The position numbers and the translations under genes were made by a program. DNA of 64,000 nucleotides, from positions 248,001 to 312,000 of the forward strand of contig NZ_JGYX01000001.1 of the NCBI RefSeq assembly GCF_000741215.1, read 5' to 3'. Numbering within the stretch: the stretch's first letter is position 1; the number at the start of each line of letters is the position of its first letter. Below, one piece after another: positions 29,177-39,516 of the stretch. This stretch comes from Bifidobacterium pullorum subsp. gallinarum (GTDB lineage Bacteria > Actinomycetota > Actinomycetes > Actinomycetales > Bifidobacteriaceae). The notes beneath the pieces were generated by a model that saw nothing but the letters and a program-made list of their open reading frames with translations, was not told the origin of the DNA and made no database searches.

Positions 29177-29698
29177 TCACTGCTCCGATGTGGTCTTGGA
29201 GGCGATGTCGAGCAGCCACTTGGATCGGGCCGAGGCCATGGCCTCATCCGCGCAGATGACCATGACGGTGTCGTCCCCGGCTATGGTGCCGAGCACGCCG
29301 TCGAGCGGCTGTTTGTCGATCACGCTGGCCACATACTGCGCGGCGCCGGATGGCGTGTGCACGACGATCAGGTTGCCGGCGCTGGCCACCGAGGTCACCA
29401 GCCCAGACAGGACCCGTGACATCTGCTGTTCGCCCTTGCCCCCGGCATGCGGGGCGGGGTTCTGCTGGCGCCCGCCGATCGTGTAGGCCACGGTGCCATC
29501 CGCCAGGCGTGTCTTCACCGCGCCCAGCTCATCCAGGTCACGGCTCAGCGTGGCCTGCGTCACCTCGATGTCCTCATCGGCCAGGATCTGCGAAAGCTGG
29601 GACTGCGAGGTGATGACGTACTTGAGCAACGCCTCCTCGACCGCGCTCAGGCGGGCGGCCCGGGTTGCGGGCCGCTGCAACGGATTCGCTTCCGACAT
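29177..29698 (-). CDS. argR: Arginine repressor ArgR
   Basis: A 173-residue repressor. The N-terminal winged helix (about residues 12-80) includes [20 protein letters not shown]. The C-terminal arginine-binding trimerisation domain (about residues 100-173) includes [18 protein letters not shown], with the GTIAGDDT motif that contacts arginine. It lies within the operon it should control, between argF (16 bases upstream) and argG. It would bind the boxes before argC and argG as a hexamer with arginine. Confidence 0.95.
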   Translation of the reverse strand: MSEANPLQRPATRAARLSAVEEALLKYVITSQSQLSQILADEDIEVTQATLSRDLDELGAVKTRLADGTVAYTIGGRQQNPAPHAGGKGEQQMSRVLSGLVTSVASAGNLIVVHTPSGAAQYVASVIDKQPLDGVLGTIAGDDTVMVICADEAMASARSKWLLDIASKTTSEQ

Positions 29699-29713
29699 GT
29701 CCGCCTCTCAGGC

Positions 29714-30679
29714 TCAGGACAGCAGATCGGCGTCGCCGCGCTGCTGGCCGATCAGCCAGGTGAGCAGCGCCTTCTGCGCGTGCAGGCGGTTCTCGGCCTC
29801 GTCCCACACCACGGACTGCGGACCGTCGATCACCGAAGCGGTGACCTCCTTGCCGCGGTAGGCCGGCAGGCAGTGCTGGAACAGCGCGTCGGGCTTGGCC
29901 AGCGCCATGAGCTCGTCATTGACCTGGTAGTCCCAGAACGGCTTGGAGCGCACCGCGTACTCGGCCTCCTCGCCCATCGACACCCAGGTGTCGGTGAAGA
30001 TGCAGTCGGCGTCCTTCGCGGCCTCCTGCGGGTCGGTGGTCACCAGGATCGAGCCGCCGGTCTGCGCGGCGATGCGTTCCGCATCGGCCACGATCTGCGG
30101 GTCGGGCAGATACCCGTACGGGCCGGCCACGCGCACGTGCATGCCGGCCACCGCGCCACCGAGCAGATACGAGTTGGCCATGTTGTTGGCCGCATCGCCG
30201 AAGTAGGCGATCGTCATGCCCGGCAGGGCGTCCACGCCGCCGCGGAACTGGGCGATGGTCAGCAGGTCGGCCAGGATCTGGCAGGGGTGGAAGGTGTCGG
30301 TCAGCGCGTTGACCACCGGCACGGTGGCGTATTTCGCCATCTCCTCAACGCGGTCCTGACCGAAGGTACGCCAGACGATGGCGGAGGTCATGCGGGTGAG
30401 CACGCGGGAGGTGTCGGCGACGGGCTCGCCGCGGCCCAGCTGGGAGCCGGACTTGTCGATGACCAGCGGGTACCCGCCGAGTTCGGCGACGCCGGTGGCG
30501 AAGCTGGAACGGGTACGGGTGCTGGGCTTGTCGAACAGGACGGCGACCGCCTGCGGCCCCTCGAACGGACGGTGGTAGAACCGGTTCTCGCGGAACTTCA
30601 TGCCGAGTTCGAGGATCTGCTTCTGCTCCTCATGGGTTACGTCGTCGTCGCGCAGCATGTGGCGCAGTTGTCCGGTCAT
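29714..30679 (-). CDS. argF: Ornithine carbamoyltransferase
   Basis: Ornithine plus carbamoyl phosphate gives citrulline; 321 residues starting MTGQLRHML behind AGGAGA. The carbamoyl-phosphate site KPSTRTRSSF, the HPCQILADLLT block and the ornithine-site HCLPAYRGKEV are all intact. The ATG is preferred over an upstream in-frame extension because of its ribosome binding site and the family length. Its position between argD and argR fits the biosynthetic enzyme rather than a catabolic ArcB. Confidence 0.96.
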   Translation of the reverse strand: MTGQLRHMLRDDDVTHEEQKQILELGMKFRENRFYHRPFEGPQAVAVLFDKPSTRTRSSFATGVAELGGYPLVIDKSGSQLGRGEPVADTSRVLTRMTSAIVWRTFGQDRVEEMAKYATVPVVNALTDTFHPCQILADLLTIAQFRGGVDALPGMTIAYFGDAANNMANSYLLGGAVAGMHVRVAGPYGYLPDPQIVADAERIAAQTGGSILVTTDPQEAAKDADCIFTDTWVSMGEEAEYAVRSKPFWDYQVNDELMALAKPDALFQHCLPAYRGKEVTASVIDGPQSVVWDEAENRLHAQKALLTWLIGQQRGDADLLS

Positions 30680-30719
30680 GGTCTTCTCCTTATGCGTGTT
30701 ATGCGTGGTGTGGTGGATT

Positions 30720-32021
30720 TCAGTCGTTGGGCAGGTCGTTGGGGATGCCGGCGAGGATGGCGACGGCCTCATCAACGTCCCGTTCGCTGACGATCAGCGG
30801 CGGCGCCAGACGCAGCGCGTCGGGAGCCACGGCGTTGACGATCAGCCCGTGCTCCAGCGCCCAGTCCATGGCGGCGTGCGCGCACGGATGCGTCAGCTGG
30901 ATGGCGTTGAGCAGACCGCGGCCGCGCACGTATTCGAACAGCGGGTTGTCCGAGGCCATGATGCCCTGGCGCAGCTGTTCGCCGCGCGCCTCGGCGTTGG
31001 CGATCAGGCCCTCCCGCTCGATGACGTCGAGCGTGGCCAGCGCCGCGGAGGCGGCCAGCGGGTTGCCGGCGAAGGTGGAGCCGTGGGTGCCCGGGGAGAA
31101 CAGGGCGGAGAGCTTCTCGCCGAAGGCGATCATGCCGCCCATCGGGAAGCCGCCGGCCACGCCCTTGGCGAACGTGACGATATCCGGCGTGATGCCGCCG
31201 GACAGGTCCTCGCGCTGGAACGCGAACCACGCGCCGGTGCGTCCGATGCCGGTCTGCACCTCGTCGATGATCAGCAGCGCGTCGTTGGCGTCGCACATGG
31301 CACGCACCTTGGCCACATAGTCGGCGCCGAGCGGACGGACGCCCGCCTCGCCCTGGATGAGCTCCATGATGACGGCCGCCACCGGCCCCTTGCCGTACCG
31401 GCCCAGACCGGTCTGCCCGAACGCCTCGTACAGGGCCATCGGGTCGCCGGCCTCGACGAATTCGATGTTCGGCACCAGCGGTTCGAACGGCATGCGGATG
31501 ACCGGCTTCCAGGTGGCCGACAACGCGCCCAGCGTGCGGCCGTGGAACCCGTGGGTCAGCGCGATGATGCGGGCCGGCTTGCCGCCGATCTCCGGCGCGG
31601 CGCCCGGCAGCGTGCGCCCGTACAGCTTGGCGAGTTTCAGGGCCGCCTCGTTGCCTTCGGCGCCCGAATTGCCGAAGTACACGTGCGAGCCCTCCGGTGC
31701 GCCGGCCAGCTTGACCAGACGCGCGGCCAGCTCGATCTGCGGCTCGGTGGCGAAGTAGTTGCTGGTGTGCGCCACCTTGGCGGCCTGGGCGCTGACGGCC
31801 TGCACCCAGGCTGGGTGGGCGTAGCCGAGCGAGTTGACGGCGATGCCCGCCAGGAAGTCAAGGTATTCGTTGCCGTCCACATCCCAGATGCGGGTGCCCT
31901 GCCCGTGGTCCATCACACGCAGCGGCGTGCCGAACACGTTCATGTGCACGCGCGAGTACTCGCCCAGCCACTTGCTGTCCTCGGGGCCGAGCGTTTCGGT
32001 GGTCTGCGATTCATCTGCCAT
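30720..32021 (-). CDS. argD: Acetylornithine aminotransferase
   Basis: A class III PLP-dependent aminotransferase of 433 residues that makes N-acetylornithine from the semialdehyde. Family blocks are visible: [49 protein letters not shown] and [15 protein letters not shown], which holds the Schiff-base lysine. The start lies inside the end of argB (11-base overlap) with GGAGTTCCT as ribosome binding site. Confidence 0.95.
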   Translation of the reverse strand: MADESQTTETLGPEDSKWLGEYSRVHMNVFGTPLRVMDHGQGTRIWDVDGNEYLDFLAGIAVNSLGYAHPAWVQAVSAQAAKVAHTSNYFATEPQIELAARLVKLAGAPEGSHVYFGNSGAEGNEAALKLAKLYGRTLPGAAPEIGGKPARIIALTHGFHGRTLGALSATWKPVIRMPFEPLVPNIEFVEAGDPMALYEAFGQTGLGRYGKGPVAAVIMELIQGEAGVRPLGADYVAKVRAMCDANDALLIIDEVQTGIGRTGAWFAFQREDLSGGITPDIVTFAKGVAGGFPMGGMIAFGEKLSALFSPGTHGSTFAGNPLAASAALATLDVIEREGLIANAEARGEQLRQGIMASDNPLFEYVRGRGLLNAIQLTHPCAHAAMDWALEHGLIVNAVAPDALRLAPPLIVSERDVDEAVAILAGIPNDLPND

Positions 32022-32964
32022 AGGAACTCCTCATTTCCACGCCATCTTCCGGCACCACCATCGTACCGATACCGGCGGTGGTGAAGATCTCATTGAGAAT
32101 CGAGTGCGGCTTGCGGCCGTCGATGATGTGCGCCTGGGGCACGCCGCCATCCAGGGCGCGCACGCAGGCCTCCATCTTGGGCCGCATGCCGCTCTCCAGG
32201 TCGGGAAGCATGTCGCGCAGGTTCTCCACGCCGATGCGGCCGATCAGCGAGTTGCGGTCCGGCCAGTCGGCATACAGGCCATCCACATCGGTCAGGATCA
32301 CCAGCTTGCGCGCGCCGAGCGCCGCGGCCAGGGCGGCGGCGGCCGAATCGGCGTTGACGTTGAGCACCTGCGTGGCGTCGTCCTCGTTCGGCGCGACCGA
32401 GGAGACCACGGGGATGCGTCCGGCGTTGATCAGGTCCTCGACGGCCGACGCGTCCACGCTCACCACATCGCCCACCAGGCCGATGTCGGTGGCCTGGCCG
32501 TCGATGACCGGCCTACGCTGCATGGCGGAGAACAGGGCGCCGTCCTCGCCGGACAGGCCGACGGCGAACGGGCCGTGCGCGTTGATCAGGCCGACCAGTT
32601 CGCGCGAAACCTTGCCGGTGAGCACCATGCGCACCACGTCCATGGCTTCGGGCGTGGTGACGCGCAGTCCGCCGCGGAACTCCGATTCGATGCCCAGCGC
32701 GTCGAGCATCCGCGAGATCTGCGGGCCTCCCCCATGCACCACAACCGGATGCAGGCCCACCTGGCGCAGGAAGACCATGTCCTCGGCGAAGCACTGCTTC
32801 AGGTGTTCGTCGACCATGGCGTTGCCGCCGTATTTGACCACGATGCGTTGCCCGGCGAACTCCTCCAGCCAGGGCAGCGCGTCGATGAGCACCTCGGCCT
32901 TCTGGTCGGGGGTCAGGTCGGTGTGGACGTCCAGATGGTATCCGGGGCCTTTCCAAGTTGTCAT
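32011..32964 (-). CDS. argB: Acetylglutamate kinase
   Basis: Phosphorylates N-acetylglutamate; 317 residues of the amino-acid-kinase fold. [14 protein letters not shown] and [13 protein letters not shown] form the ATP/substrate glycine loops, and [18 protein letters not shown] and [11 protein letters not shown] are typical later blocks. The extended N-terminal helix ([19 protein letters not shown]) is the feature linked to arginine-sensitive hexameric forms, so feedback inhibition by arginine is plausible. It overlaps argD by 11 bases. Confidence 0.96.
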   Translation of the reverse strand: MTTWKGPGYHLDVHTDLTPDQKAEVLIDALPWLEEFAGQRIVVKYGGNAMVDEHLKQCFAEDMVFLRQVGLHPVVVHGGGPQISRMLDALGIESEFRGGLRVTTPEAMDVVRMVLTGKVSRELVGLINAHGPFAVGLSGEDGALFSAMQRRPVIDGQATDIGLVGDVVSVDASAVEDLINAGRIPVVSSVAPNEDDATQVLNVNADSAAAALAAALGARKLVILTDVDGLYADWPDRNSLIGRIGVENLRDMLPDLESGMRPKMEACVRALDGGVPQAHIIDGRKPHSILNEIFTTAGIGTMVVPEDGVEMRSSYGR

Positions 32965-32973
32965 GATGGTTGT

Positions 32974-34143
32974 TCAGCTTTCGTAATCGGCATTGATATG
33001 CACATATTCGTGGGTCAGGTCGTCGGTCCATACGGTCGCCTCGGCGTCGCCGGCGTTCAGGTCGATGTCGATATGCACCTCCCGCGGCGTCATATCCACC
33101 TCGGCCCGGTCGCGGCCGGGCTTGCCGCCGTCGCAGATGCGCACGCCGTTGATGTCCACGGTCACCCGGTTCGGGTCGTACGGCGCCACGGTTTCGGGAA
33201 CCGTGCCCAGGGAGCTGACGACGCGCCCCCAGTTCGGATCGTTGCCCGCGATCGCGCACTTGAGCAGGTTCGATGCGGCCACGGCGCGCCCGCAGGCCAG
33301 TGCGGCGTCCTCGCTGGTCGCGCCGGCGACGGTGATCCGCACGTCATGGCTGGCGCCCTCGCCGTCGCCGATGATCTGGCGGGCGAGCGTGGCGCAGGCC
33401 TGCGCCACCAGCGCGTTGAACTCGTCGGGGTCCGGTTCGACGCCCGAGGCGCCGGAGGCCATGAGCAGCACCGTGTCGTTGGTGGACATGCAGCCGTCCA
33501 CGTCGATGCGGTTGAACGAGGTGTCGACGCCGACGGCCAACGCCGCCTGCATCTGCCCGGCGGTCACCACCGCGTCGGTGGTGATGACGCACAGCATGGT
33601 GGCCAGCTGGGGGGCGATCATGCCCGAGCCCTTGACCATGCCGCCGATGCGGTAGCCGTTGCCTTCGAGCTCGACGGTTTTCGGCTTGGTGTCGGTGGTC
33701 ATGATGGCGTGCGCGGCATCCGCCCCGGCCTGGGCGGTATCCGCCAGCGCCGCATGGGCGGCCGCGGCGCCGGCCAGGACGTTGTCCAGCGGCAGCAGCT
33801 CGCCGATCAGACCGGTCGAGCATACGGCCACGTCATCGGGCGTGCAGCCGAGCAGTTCGGCCACCGTGGCGGCGGTGGCGGCGGACTGGTCGTACCCGGC
33901 CTGTCCGGTGCAGGCGTTCGCCCCGCCCGAGTTGAGGATCACGGCCTTGGCATGGCCGTCGGCCACGACGCCCCGGGTCCACTGCACGGGCGCGGCGCAG
34001 AACCGGTTCGGCGTGAACACGCCGGCCATCGCGTCCAGCGGGCCGTCGTTGACCACCAGGGCCAGATCCTTCTTGCCGTCCACGGCGGAGATGCCGGCCT
34101 CCACGCCGGCCGCTCTGAATCCCTTGGCGAACGTCACGCTCAC
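32974..34143 (-). CDS. argJ: Bifunctional ornithine acetyltransferase / N-acetylglutamate synthase
   Basis: A 389-residue self-cleaving enzyme that recycles the acetyl group from acetylornithine to glutamate. The autocleavage site is in [15 protein letters not shown], before the threonine of ATML, which becomes the N-terminal nucleophile of the beta chain. The start is a GTG overlapping the argC stop (GTGA). Family length and blocks such as [18 protein letters not shown] are normal. Presence of ArgJ means the cyclic acetyl pathway is used; no separate argE is seen here. Confidence 0.95.
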   Translation of the reverse strand: MSVTFAKGFRAAGVEAGISAVDGKKDLALVVNDGPLDAMAGVFTPNRFCAAPVQWTRGVVADGHAKAVILNSGGANACTGQAGYDQSAATAATVAELLGCTPDDVAVCSTGLIGELLPLDNVLAGAAAAHAALADTAQAGADAAHAIMTTDTKPKTVELEGNGYRIGGMVKGSGMIAPQLATMLCVITTDAVVTAGQMQAALAVGVDTSFNRIDVDGCMSTNDTVLLMASGASGVEPDPDEFNALVAQACATLARQIIGDGEGASHDVRITVAGATSEDAALACGRAVAASNLLKCAIAGNDPNWGRVVSSLGTVPETVAPYDPNRVTVDINGVRICDGGKPGRDRAEVDMTPREVHIDIDLNAGDAEATVWTDDLTHEYVHINADYES

Positions 34144-35234
34144 GGTGCCACTCCAATCTTCGTCAGTCCCTGATCCTCAGGGAGTCCCAGTGCGATGTTC
34201 AGTGATTGCACGGCCTGTCCGGCGGTGCCACGGTTGAGGTTGTCGATGGCGGCGAACGCGAGCAGACGGTTCGCCTTGCGGTCCACGACCACCTGCAGAT
34301 GGGCCGCGTTCGATCCGATGATGTTCTGCGTGGCCGGCAGCACGCCCTCCGGCAGCACGACCATGAACTCCTGGCCGGCGTAGGCTCGCTCCCAGATCGC
34401 GTGGATGTCGGCATCGCTCATCGCGGCCCCGCGGTCGGTCAGACGGGCGGAGACCGAGGCCAGGATGCCGCGCGACATCGGGGCCAGGATCGGCGTGAAC
34501 CCGAGTGTGAAGCGGTCCGCGTCGGCGGCCGTCAGGCCTGCCGCATGGGCCAGGTTCTGCAGGATCTCGGGGATATGGCGGTGCGTGCCGCCCACCGAGT
34601 AGGGCACCGCGGATCCGAACGCCTCCGCGGCAAGCAGATTCGCACGCTTGAGGTTCTTGCCGGCGCCCGAGTAGCCGACGACCAGATCGGCCACGATATC
34701 GGTGGTCTCGACCAGCCCTTCGGCCACCGCCGGCTGCAGCGCCAGCGTGACGGCCGTCACGTTGCAGCCGGGACCGGCGATGCGCCGGCTTCCCGGAAGC
34801 ACGCCGCGCTGCCGGACGTACCCGCCCTCGGCGTCCCTGCCGATGATGAGCTCGGGCATGCCGTACGCCCAGTGCTCGTAGAAGTCCCCTCCGTAGTAGG
34901 CGTCCCACGCGGAGCGTTCCTCGAGCCGGTGGTCGGCCCCCAGGTCGATGACGACGGCGTCCGGGTCGAGCTGCGCGGCAAGCGCCCCGGAGGCCCCGTG
35001 CGGCAGTGCCAGGATGATCACGTCATGGCCGTTGAGCACCTCCGGCGTGGTGTCCTCCACCACCAGATCGGCCAATTGCGGGATGTGGGGCATGTGTCGG
35101 CCCAACCGGTCCCCCACCGAGGAATGTCCCGCCACGCAGGTCACCTCGAACGCGGGATGCGCCGCCAGGATGCGCAGCGCCTCGCCTCCCGCATATCCTG
35201 TGGCCCCTGCCACGGCGACCGTGTATTTCGCCAT
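34140..35234 (-). CDS. argC: N-acetyl-gamma-glutamyl-phosphate reductase
   Basis: An NADPH-dependent reductase of 364 residues and the first gene of the operon. Rossmann motif VAVAGATGYAGGEALRIL at the N-terminus; active-site cysteine in IAGPGCNVTAVTLAL; HRHIPEI is a further family block. The ATG has GGAAAGGTGACGCGAA upstream. The 145-base leader contains the probable ArgR operators at 35287-35321. Confidence 0.96.
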   Translation of the reverse strand: MAKYTVAVAGATGYAGGEALRILAAHPAFEVTCVAGHSSVGDRLGRHMPHIPQLADLVVEDTTPEVLNGHDVIILALPHGASGALAAQLDPDAVVIDLGADHRLEERSAWDAYYGGDFYEHWAYGMPELIIGRDAEGGYVRQRGVLPGSRRIAGPGCNVTAVTLALQPAVAEGLVETTDIVADLVVGYSGAGKNLKRANLLAAEAFGSAVPYSVGGTHRHIPEILQNLAHAAGLTAADADRFTLGFTPILAPMSRGILASVSARLTDRGAAMSDADIHAIWERAYAGQEFMVVLPEGVLPATQNIIGSNAAHLQVVVDRKANRLLAFAAIDNLNRGTAGQAVQSLNIALGLPEDQGLTKIGVAP

Positions 35235-35286
35235 TTCGCGTCACCTTTCCGCGCATGACCGTCATGCACTCCGAATACAACACCCA

Positions 35287-35321
35287 GCATACACATTATG
35301 CAGTACATTGCATATTATGCA
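35287..35321. promoter_or_regulatory. Candidate tandem ARG boxes upstream of argC
   Basis: Two palindromes: GCATA-CACAT-TATGC (35287-35301) and TGCATA-T-TATGCA (35309-35321). Their centres are 21 bases apart, the spacing expected for two adjacent ARG boxes bound by one ArgR hexamer. They lie 53-87 bases upstream of the argC start. A minus-strand TATGCT (35291-35286) overlaps the first and may be the -10 box. Confidence 0.6.
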
Positions 35322-35379
35322 CGCCAAGTCGATGGGCGGTCTTATGGCCGCAACAGCAATGCCCCGCACCGCCCCACAC

Positions 35380-36051
35380 TTAGAACAGATGCAGCGAACG
35401 GAACTCGTCCAGCACATCGGACCATGTCCGCTTGCCCATTTTGTCCTTGATATTGCGGTGATAGGAGAAGACCGTGCTTTCGGCGATACCGAGCTCGCGG
35501 GCTATGCGGGAGGCGGGCATGCCTCCCAGCGTCATGGCGATGACGCGTTTCTCCGATTCGCTCAGCGGCCTGACCTGCCGGCAGTCGGAGCCACTCGCCA
35601 GACTCTGCTCCACGGTGAGGAAGTCCCCGTCGACCGGATAGCAGGACCCGCGGGACACGACGGCGAGCACCTCGGGCAGCTCCTCGACCAGCCGTTTCTT
35701 GTCGAGGAGCGCTTGCCCGCCCGCATCCCGCAACGGTTTGCGGTAGGTATCCATGTGGTAGGACGTCATGCCCACCACGGCGCAACGCGATCTCATCTCA
35801 CGTATCGAACGGCATACGCCTACGCCATCCATCCCGGAGAGCGCCATGTCCAGGAACAGCACGTCGGTCCGATGCGCGTCGAAGCAGCATCGATGGATGG
35901 CCGTGGCCACGTCACTGCTGCCCCATACGTCGAGACTGACCTCGTCACGGCGGTTGAGGCGCCCCAGCAGCGCCTTCATGTACTCGACGCTCAGGTTGTC
36001 GTTATCCAGCACCCCGATTCGCAGCGTCGTCCGCATGCTCGTATCACGCAT
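35380..36051 (-). CDS. Orphan response regulator, NarL/LuxR type
   Basis: A 223-residue regulator. The receiver domain starts RIGVLDNDNLSVEYMKALL, carries the phosphoacceptor aspartate in VLFLDMALSGMDGVGV, a T/S in GMTSYH and a lysine in LDKKRLV. The C-terminal LuxR-type helix-turn-helix is LSESEKRVIAMTLGGMPASRIARELGIAESTVFSYHRNI, covering about residues 160-215. No histidine kinase gene is adjacent. The N-terminus resembles the regulator at 42964. It starts at the ATG behind GGTGGTG. Confidence 0.9.
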   Translation of the reverse strand: MRDTSMRTTLRIGVLDNDNLSVEYMKALLGRLNRRDEVSLDVWGSSDVATAIHRCCFDAHRTDVLFLDMALSGMDGVGVCRSIREMRSRCAVVGMTSYHMDTYRKPLRDAGGQALLDKKRLVEELPEVLAVVSRGSCYPVDGDFLTVEQSLASGSDCRQVRPLSESEKRVIAMTLGGMPASRIARELGIAESTVFSYHRNIKDKMGKRTWSDVLDEFRSLHLF

Positions 36052-36121
36052 GGCACCACCTTACCCCCGTCAATGCCGCCATACCGACATGTATGGCACC
36101 GCATGACACGGCAACGCGGCT

Positions 36122-36787
36122 CTATGCGTGGATTGAGGTGGTCCCCTCACTGCCCCCCTGGTCGACCATGCCGCCCAGCAGCTGCTGATACAGGTCCATG
36201 GCGCTCAGGCCGTTGATCATCAGCCATATGGTCGCCACCGTATACAGCGCGTTGATGATGACGGCGGCCAGCGCCAGTCCGTAGCCCTTCATGCGGAAGT
36301 TCCTGGTTCGCCACATCGCCACGCCGCCCATGATCGCCGGCAGCACCGGCACCGGCATCAGCAGGGCGAACACCAGCGAGAGGATGGCGTAGAAATCCCA
36401 ATGGCCATACAGCGGGTTCTGCCGCGGGTCGTCCATGTCGATGCCGTGGAACGGCTGTGGGCCGCGTTCGCCCGTCTCGGGACCGCCGGCGGACGGGGAG
36501 TCGTATCGGGGTTGCCCGAATGAGTCGCCGGGACCATACAATCCATTGGGAGCGTACGGCTCCGCGGGACCGCGGTCGGGCATGGCCTGCGGACCGCTGG
36601 GCCCGTTCTCCGGGGCTGGTTCGCTTCGTTCCGCTTCGGGGCGCCCGTACACGTAAGGATCGTATCCGGCGGGATACTGGCTGGCCATGGCCCCGTACTC
36701 AGGCTGGTTCACCTGCCCGTATTCCGGCTGCGCTCCAGATCGTTCGGTCGACGCATCCGGCTGCGACTGATCGTTCGATGCGGTCAT
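36122..36787 (-). CDS. DUF4190-type membrane protein with Pro/Gly/Tyr-rich N-terminus
   Basis: A 221-residue protein. Residues 1-130 are disordered and rich in P, G, Y, E and Q (repeated PEYG, APNGLYGPG). Two membrane spans follow at about residues 133-158 and 170-198, connected by the short loop MWRTRNFRMKGYG, as in DUF4190 proteins. The start is the ATG with AAGGAG 9 bases upstream; the longer frame is unsupported. Function unknown; many Actinobacteria carry such proteins as part of the cell-envelope proteome. Confidence 0.82.
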   Translation of the reverse strand: MTASNDQSQPDASTERSGAQPEYGQVNQPEYGAMASQYPAGYDPYVYGRPEAERSEPAPENGPSGPQAMPDRGPAEPYAPNGLYGPGDSFGQPRYDSPSAGGPETGERGPQPFHGIDMDDPRQNPLYGHWDFYAILSLVFALLMPVPVLPAIMGGVAMWRTRNFRMKGYGLALAAVIINALYTVATIWLMINGLSAMDLYQQLLGGMVDQGGSEGTTSIHA

Positions 36788-36847
36788 GGACTGATACTCC
36801 TTACTGTGGTGGTCGGTGATGCACCGGTTGGTACCGATGATACGAAA

Positions 36848-36886
36848 CGGGCTTGTCTTCCCTGTATCCCCGGGAAGACAAGCCCG
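36848..36886 (-). terminator. Intrinsic terminator of pheST
   Basis: A perfect 15-bp stem, CGGGCTTGTCTTCCC with GGGAAGACAAGCCCG, 9-base loop, followed on the minus strand by TTTC. It lies 13 bases after the pheT stop. Confidence 0.8.
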
Positions 36887-36899
36887 CATCCGCCATGAC

Positions 36900-39509
36900 T
36901 CAGGCGCGCAGCTGGGCGCCCAGTTCGGCCGCCCTGTCGATGATGGCCTTGCGGATGGTCTCGCTGTCCTCGGAGCCGAGCGTGCGGTCGACCGCACGGA
37001 ACGTGACGGCGTAAGCGAGCGACTTCATGCCCTCGCCCACCTGGTCGCCGGTGAACACGTCGAACAGCTCGATGGATTCCAACACCTCGCCGGCCGCCTC
37101 ACGGATCGCGTCCTCCAGCGCCGCGGCCGTGACCGACTGTGGAACCGTGAACGCCAGATCCTGCTTGACGGGCGGGAACGTGGAGATCGGCCTGGCCTGG
37201 ATCGGGGCGTTGTCCAACGCGGCGAACAGCGCGGTCAGGTCCAGTTCGAAGGCCGCGGAATGCGCCGGGAAGCCAAGCGCCTCGTTGACATGCGGATGCA
37301 GCTCGCCCACCACGCCCACAACGGTCTGCCCGGCCAGCACACGCGCCATACGGCCCGGATGCCACTGCGCGGGCACGTCGTCCGGAGCGGGCTGATCCAG
37401 CGTCAGATCGGCGCCCAGCCGGTCCGAGATCCTGCGCACCGCCTCCACGGCGTCGCTCCAGTCCACGGCGCGGCGTTCGCCCAGCCAGCCGGTCTCCACC
37501 GCATTGCCGGTCAGGATGCCCGCCACATGCATCGGCTGTGCGGGCAGACCGGCGTCAAGCGCCGCCAGCTGCTCGTCGGTGGGGCGCACGCCGCCCGGCA
37601 GTGCCGGAATCGCCGGGGCCTGTGGATCCCACAGGTACACGTGGCCGATCTCATACAGCGAGACGTTCTCCAGACCGCGGCGCAGGTTCAGCCGCACGGT
37701 CTGCGCCAGCGTCGGCAGGATGTCGCGGCGCAGGAACGGACGGTCGCCGGCCAGCGGATTGGCGATCTCCACGCTCACGCGCTTGATCTCATCGGCGTCA
37801 TAGGCGAACGCGCGGTAGTCCTCGTCGCCCACGAACGGATAGGTCAGGGCCTCCACCAGACCGTATTCCGCCAGCTCGTCGGCCACCTGGCGCTTGCGGC
37901 GCTGATCGTCGGTCAGTCCGACCTCGCCCTCCACGGGGGCCGGGGGCACGGTCACCGGAATCTCGTCATACCCGACCAGTCGGGCGATCTCCTCGACCAG
38001 GTCGCACGGCTCGTTCAGATCGGGGCGCCAGCTCGGCGGCATGATCGAGAACTCGCCGTTGCCGCCGCCGGCCACACCGCACCCGATATCGGTCAGGATG
38101 TCGCAGATCCGGTTCACATCGGTGTCCAGCCCCGTCACGCGCGCGACCTCGGTGGACTTGAAATGAATCGCGCGACGACGCGGCACATTGTTCACGTCGG
38201 TCGGATGCTCGGAGGCCTCGCCGTTGCCGTAGCGGATCAGCAGCTCGGCGGCCATCTGCGCGGCGGCGGGCTGCAACTGCGTGTCCACGCCGCGTTCGAA
38301 ACGGCGGGAGGCCTCGGACGGGGTCTTGTGACGGCGGGCGGAGCGCGCGATCGACACCTGGTCGAAGTGCGCGGCCTCCAGCAGGATGTTCTTGGTCTCG
38401 GCCGTCACCTCGCCGTACAGGCCGCCCATCACGCCGGCCAGACCGATGATGCGCGATCCGCGCTCACCGTTCGGGGAGTCGGTGATCAGCAGGTCCTCCA
38501 CGCTCAGCTCGTGGTCCTTGCCGTCCAGGGTGACCAGATGCTCGCCTTCGCGGGCGCGTCGCACCACGATCGGGCCTTCGAGCTTGTCCATATCATAGGC
38601 GTGCATCGGCTGGCCCAGATCGAGCATGACGTAGTTGGTCACGTCCACGGCCAGCGAGATCGAACGCACGCCGGCGCGGATCAGGCGGCGGCGCATCCAG
38701 TTCGGCGTCTTGGCGGACGGGTCGAAGCCGCGGATGGCGCGGGCGTAGTAGCGGTCGCAGCCGGGCACGCCGTGAATCGGGTTGTCGTCCTCGATCGACA
38801 CCTCGATGTCCGTGGGGGTGCCGGGTTCCAGACCCTCGGCGAGCGGGGTCTTCCCGTCCAGCGCACTCACCGGATCGACGTAGGCGGCGCCGGTGGAATG
38901 GTGGTATTCGCGGGCCACGCCGCGGTACGAGAGCGCATAGCCGCGATCCGGCGTGATGTTGATCTCCAGCAGCGGCTGGTCCAGATGCAGCAGGTGCATC
39001 GCGTCGTCGCCGGGCTTCAGGGCCTCGTATTCGGCGGGGGTGAAGCCGTACTCGCGCAGCAGGATGATGCCGTCATGGCTGTCGCCCAGACCCAGCTCGC
39101 GTTCGGAGGCGCACATGCCGTTGGAGATATGGCCGTAGGTCTTGCGCGGTTCGATGCGGAAGTCACCGGGCAGCACGGCGCCCGGCAGCGTGACGACGAC
39201 CTTCTCCCCGGCCTTCATGTTCGGGGCGCCGCACACGATGCCGCGGGGCACCTTGTTGCCGTTCTCGTCGACCTCGTTGTACTCGTCGCCGACGTCCACG
39301 TGGCACCAGTTGATGGTCTTGCCGTTCTTCTGCGGCTCGGGCGTGGCGTCCACCACGTAGCCGACCACAATCGGACCGGTCACCTGGGAGGCGTGGATCT
39401 CCTCCTCCTCCAGGCCGACCTTGACCAGGTCCCTGGCCAGCTGCTCGTACGTCAGATCCTCGGGGACCTCGACATGGTCCTTGAGCCAATCAATATCAAC
39501 CATAGGCAT
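36900..39509 (-). CDS. pheT: Phenylalanyl-tRNA synthetase beta subunit
   Basis: An 869-residue subunit of the alpha2-beta2 enzyme. Domains in order: N-terminal, tRNA-binding OB-fold (about residues 40-160, PRGIVCGAPNMKAGEKVVV), B3/4 editing region (about 210-390, including SRRFERGVDTQL near its end), B5, catalytic-like core (PSWRPDLNEPCDLVEEIARLVGYDEIP) and a C-terminal anticodon-binding FDX-ACB domain (about 775-869, ending DRAAELGAQLRA). It starts 7 bases after pheS and ends before a strong terminator. Confidence 0.97.
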   Translation of the reverse strand: MPMVDIDWLKDHVEVPEDLTYEQLARDLVKVGLEEEEIHASQVTGPIVVGYVVDATPEPQKNGKTINWCHVDVGDEYNEVDENGNKVPRGIVCGAPNMKAGEKVVVTLPGAVLPGDFRIEPRKTYGHISNGMCASERELGLGDSHDGIILLREYGFTPAEYEALKPGDDAMHLLHLDQPLLEINITPDRGYALSYRGVAREYHHSTGAAYVDPVSALDGKTPLAEGLEPGTPTDIEVSIEDDNPIHGVPGCDRYYARAIRGFDPSAKTPNWMRRRLIRAGVRSISLAVDVTNYVMLDLGQPMHAYDMDKLEGPIVVRRAREGEHLVTLDGKDHELSVEDLLITDSPNGERGSRIIGLAGVMGGLYGEVTAETKNILLEAAHFDQVSIARSARRHKTPSEASRRFERGVDTQLQPAAAQMAAELLIRYGNGEASEHPTDVNNVPRRRAIHFKSTEVARVTGLDTDVNRICDILTDIGCGVAGGGNGEFSIMPPSWRPDLNEPCDLVEEIARLVGYDEIPVTVPPAPVEGEVGLTDDQRRKRQVADELAEYGLVEALTYPFVGDEDYRAFAYDADEIKRVSVEIANPLAGDRPFLRRDILPTLAQTVRLNLRRGLENVSLYEIGHVYLWDPQAPAIPALPGGVRPTDEQLAALDAGLPAQPMHVAGILTGNAVETGWLGERRAVDWSDAVEAVRRISDRLGADLTLDQPAPDDVPAQWHPGRMARVLAGQTVVGVVGELHPHVNEALGFPAHSAAFELDLTALFAALDNAPIQARPISTFPPVKQDLAFTVPQSVTAAALEDAIREAAGEVLESIELFDVFTGDQVGEGMKSLAYAVTFRAVDRTLGSEDSETIRKAIIDRAAELGAQLRA

Positions 39510-39516
39510 GGGCTTC

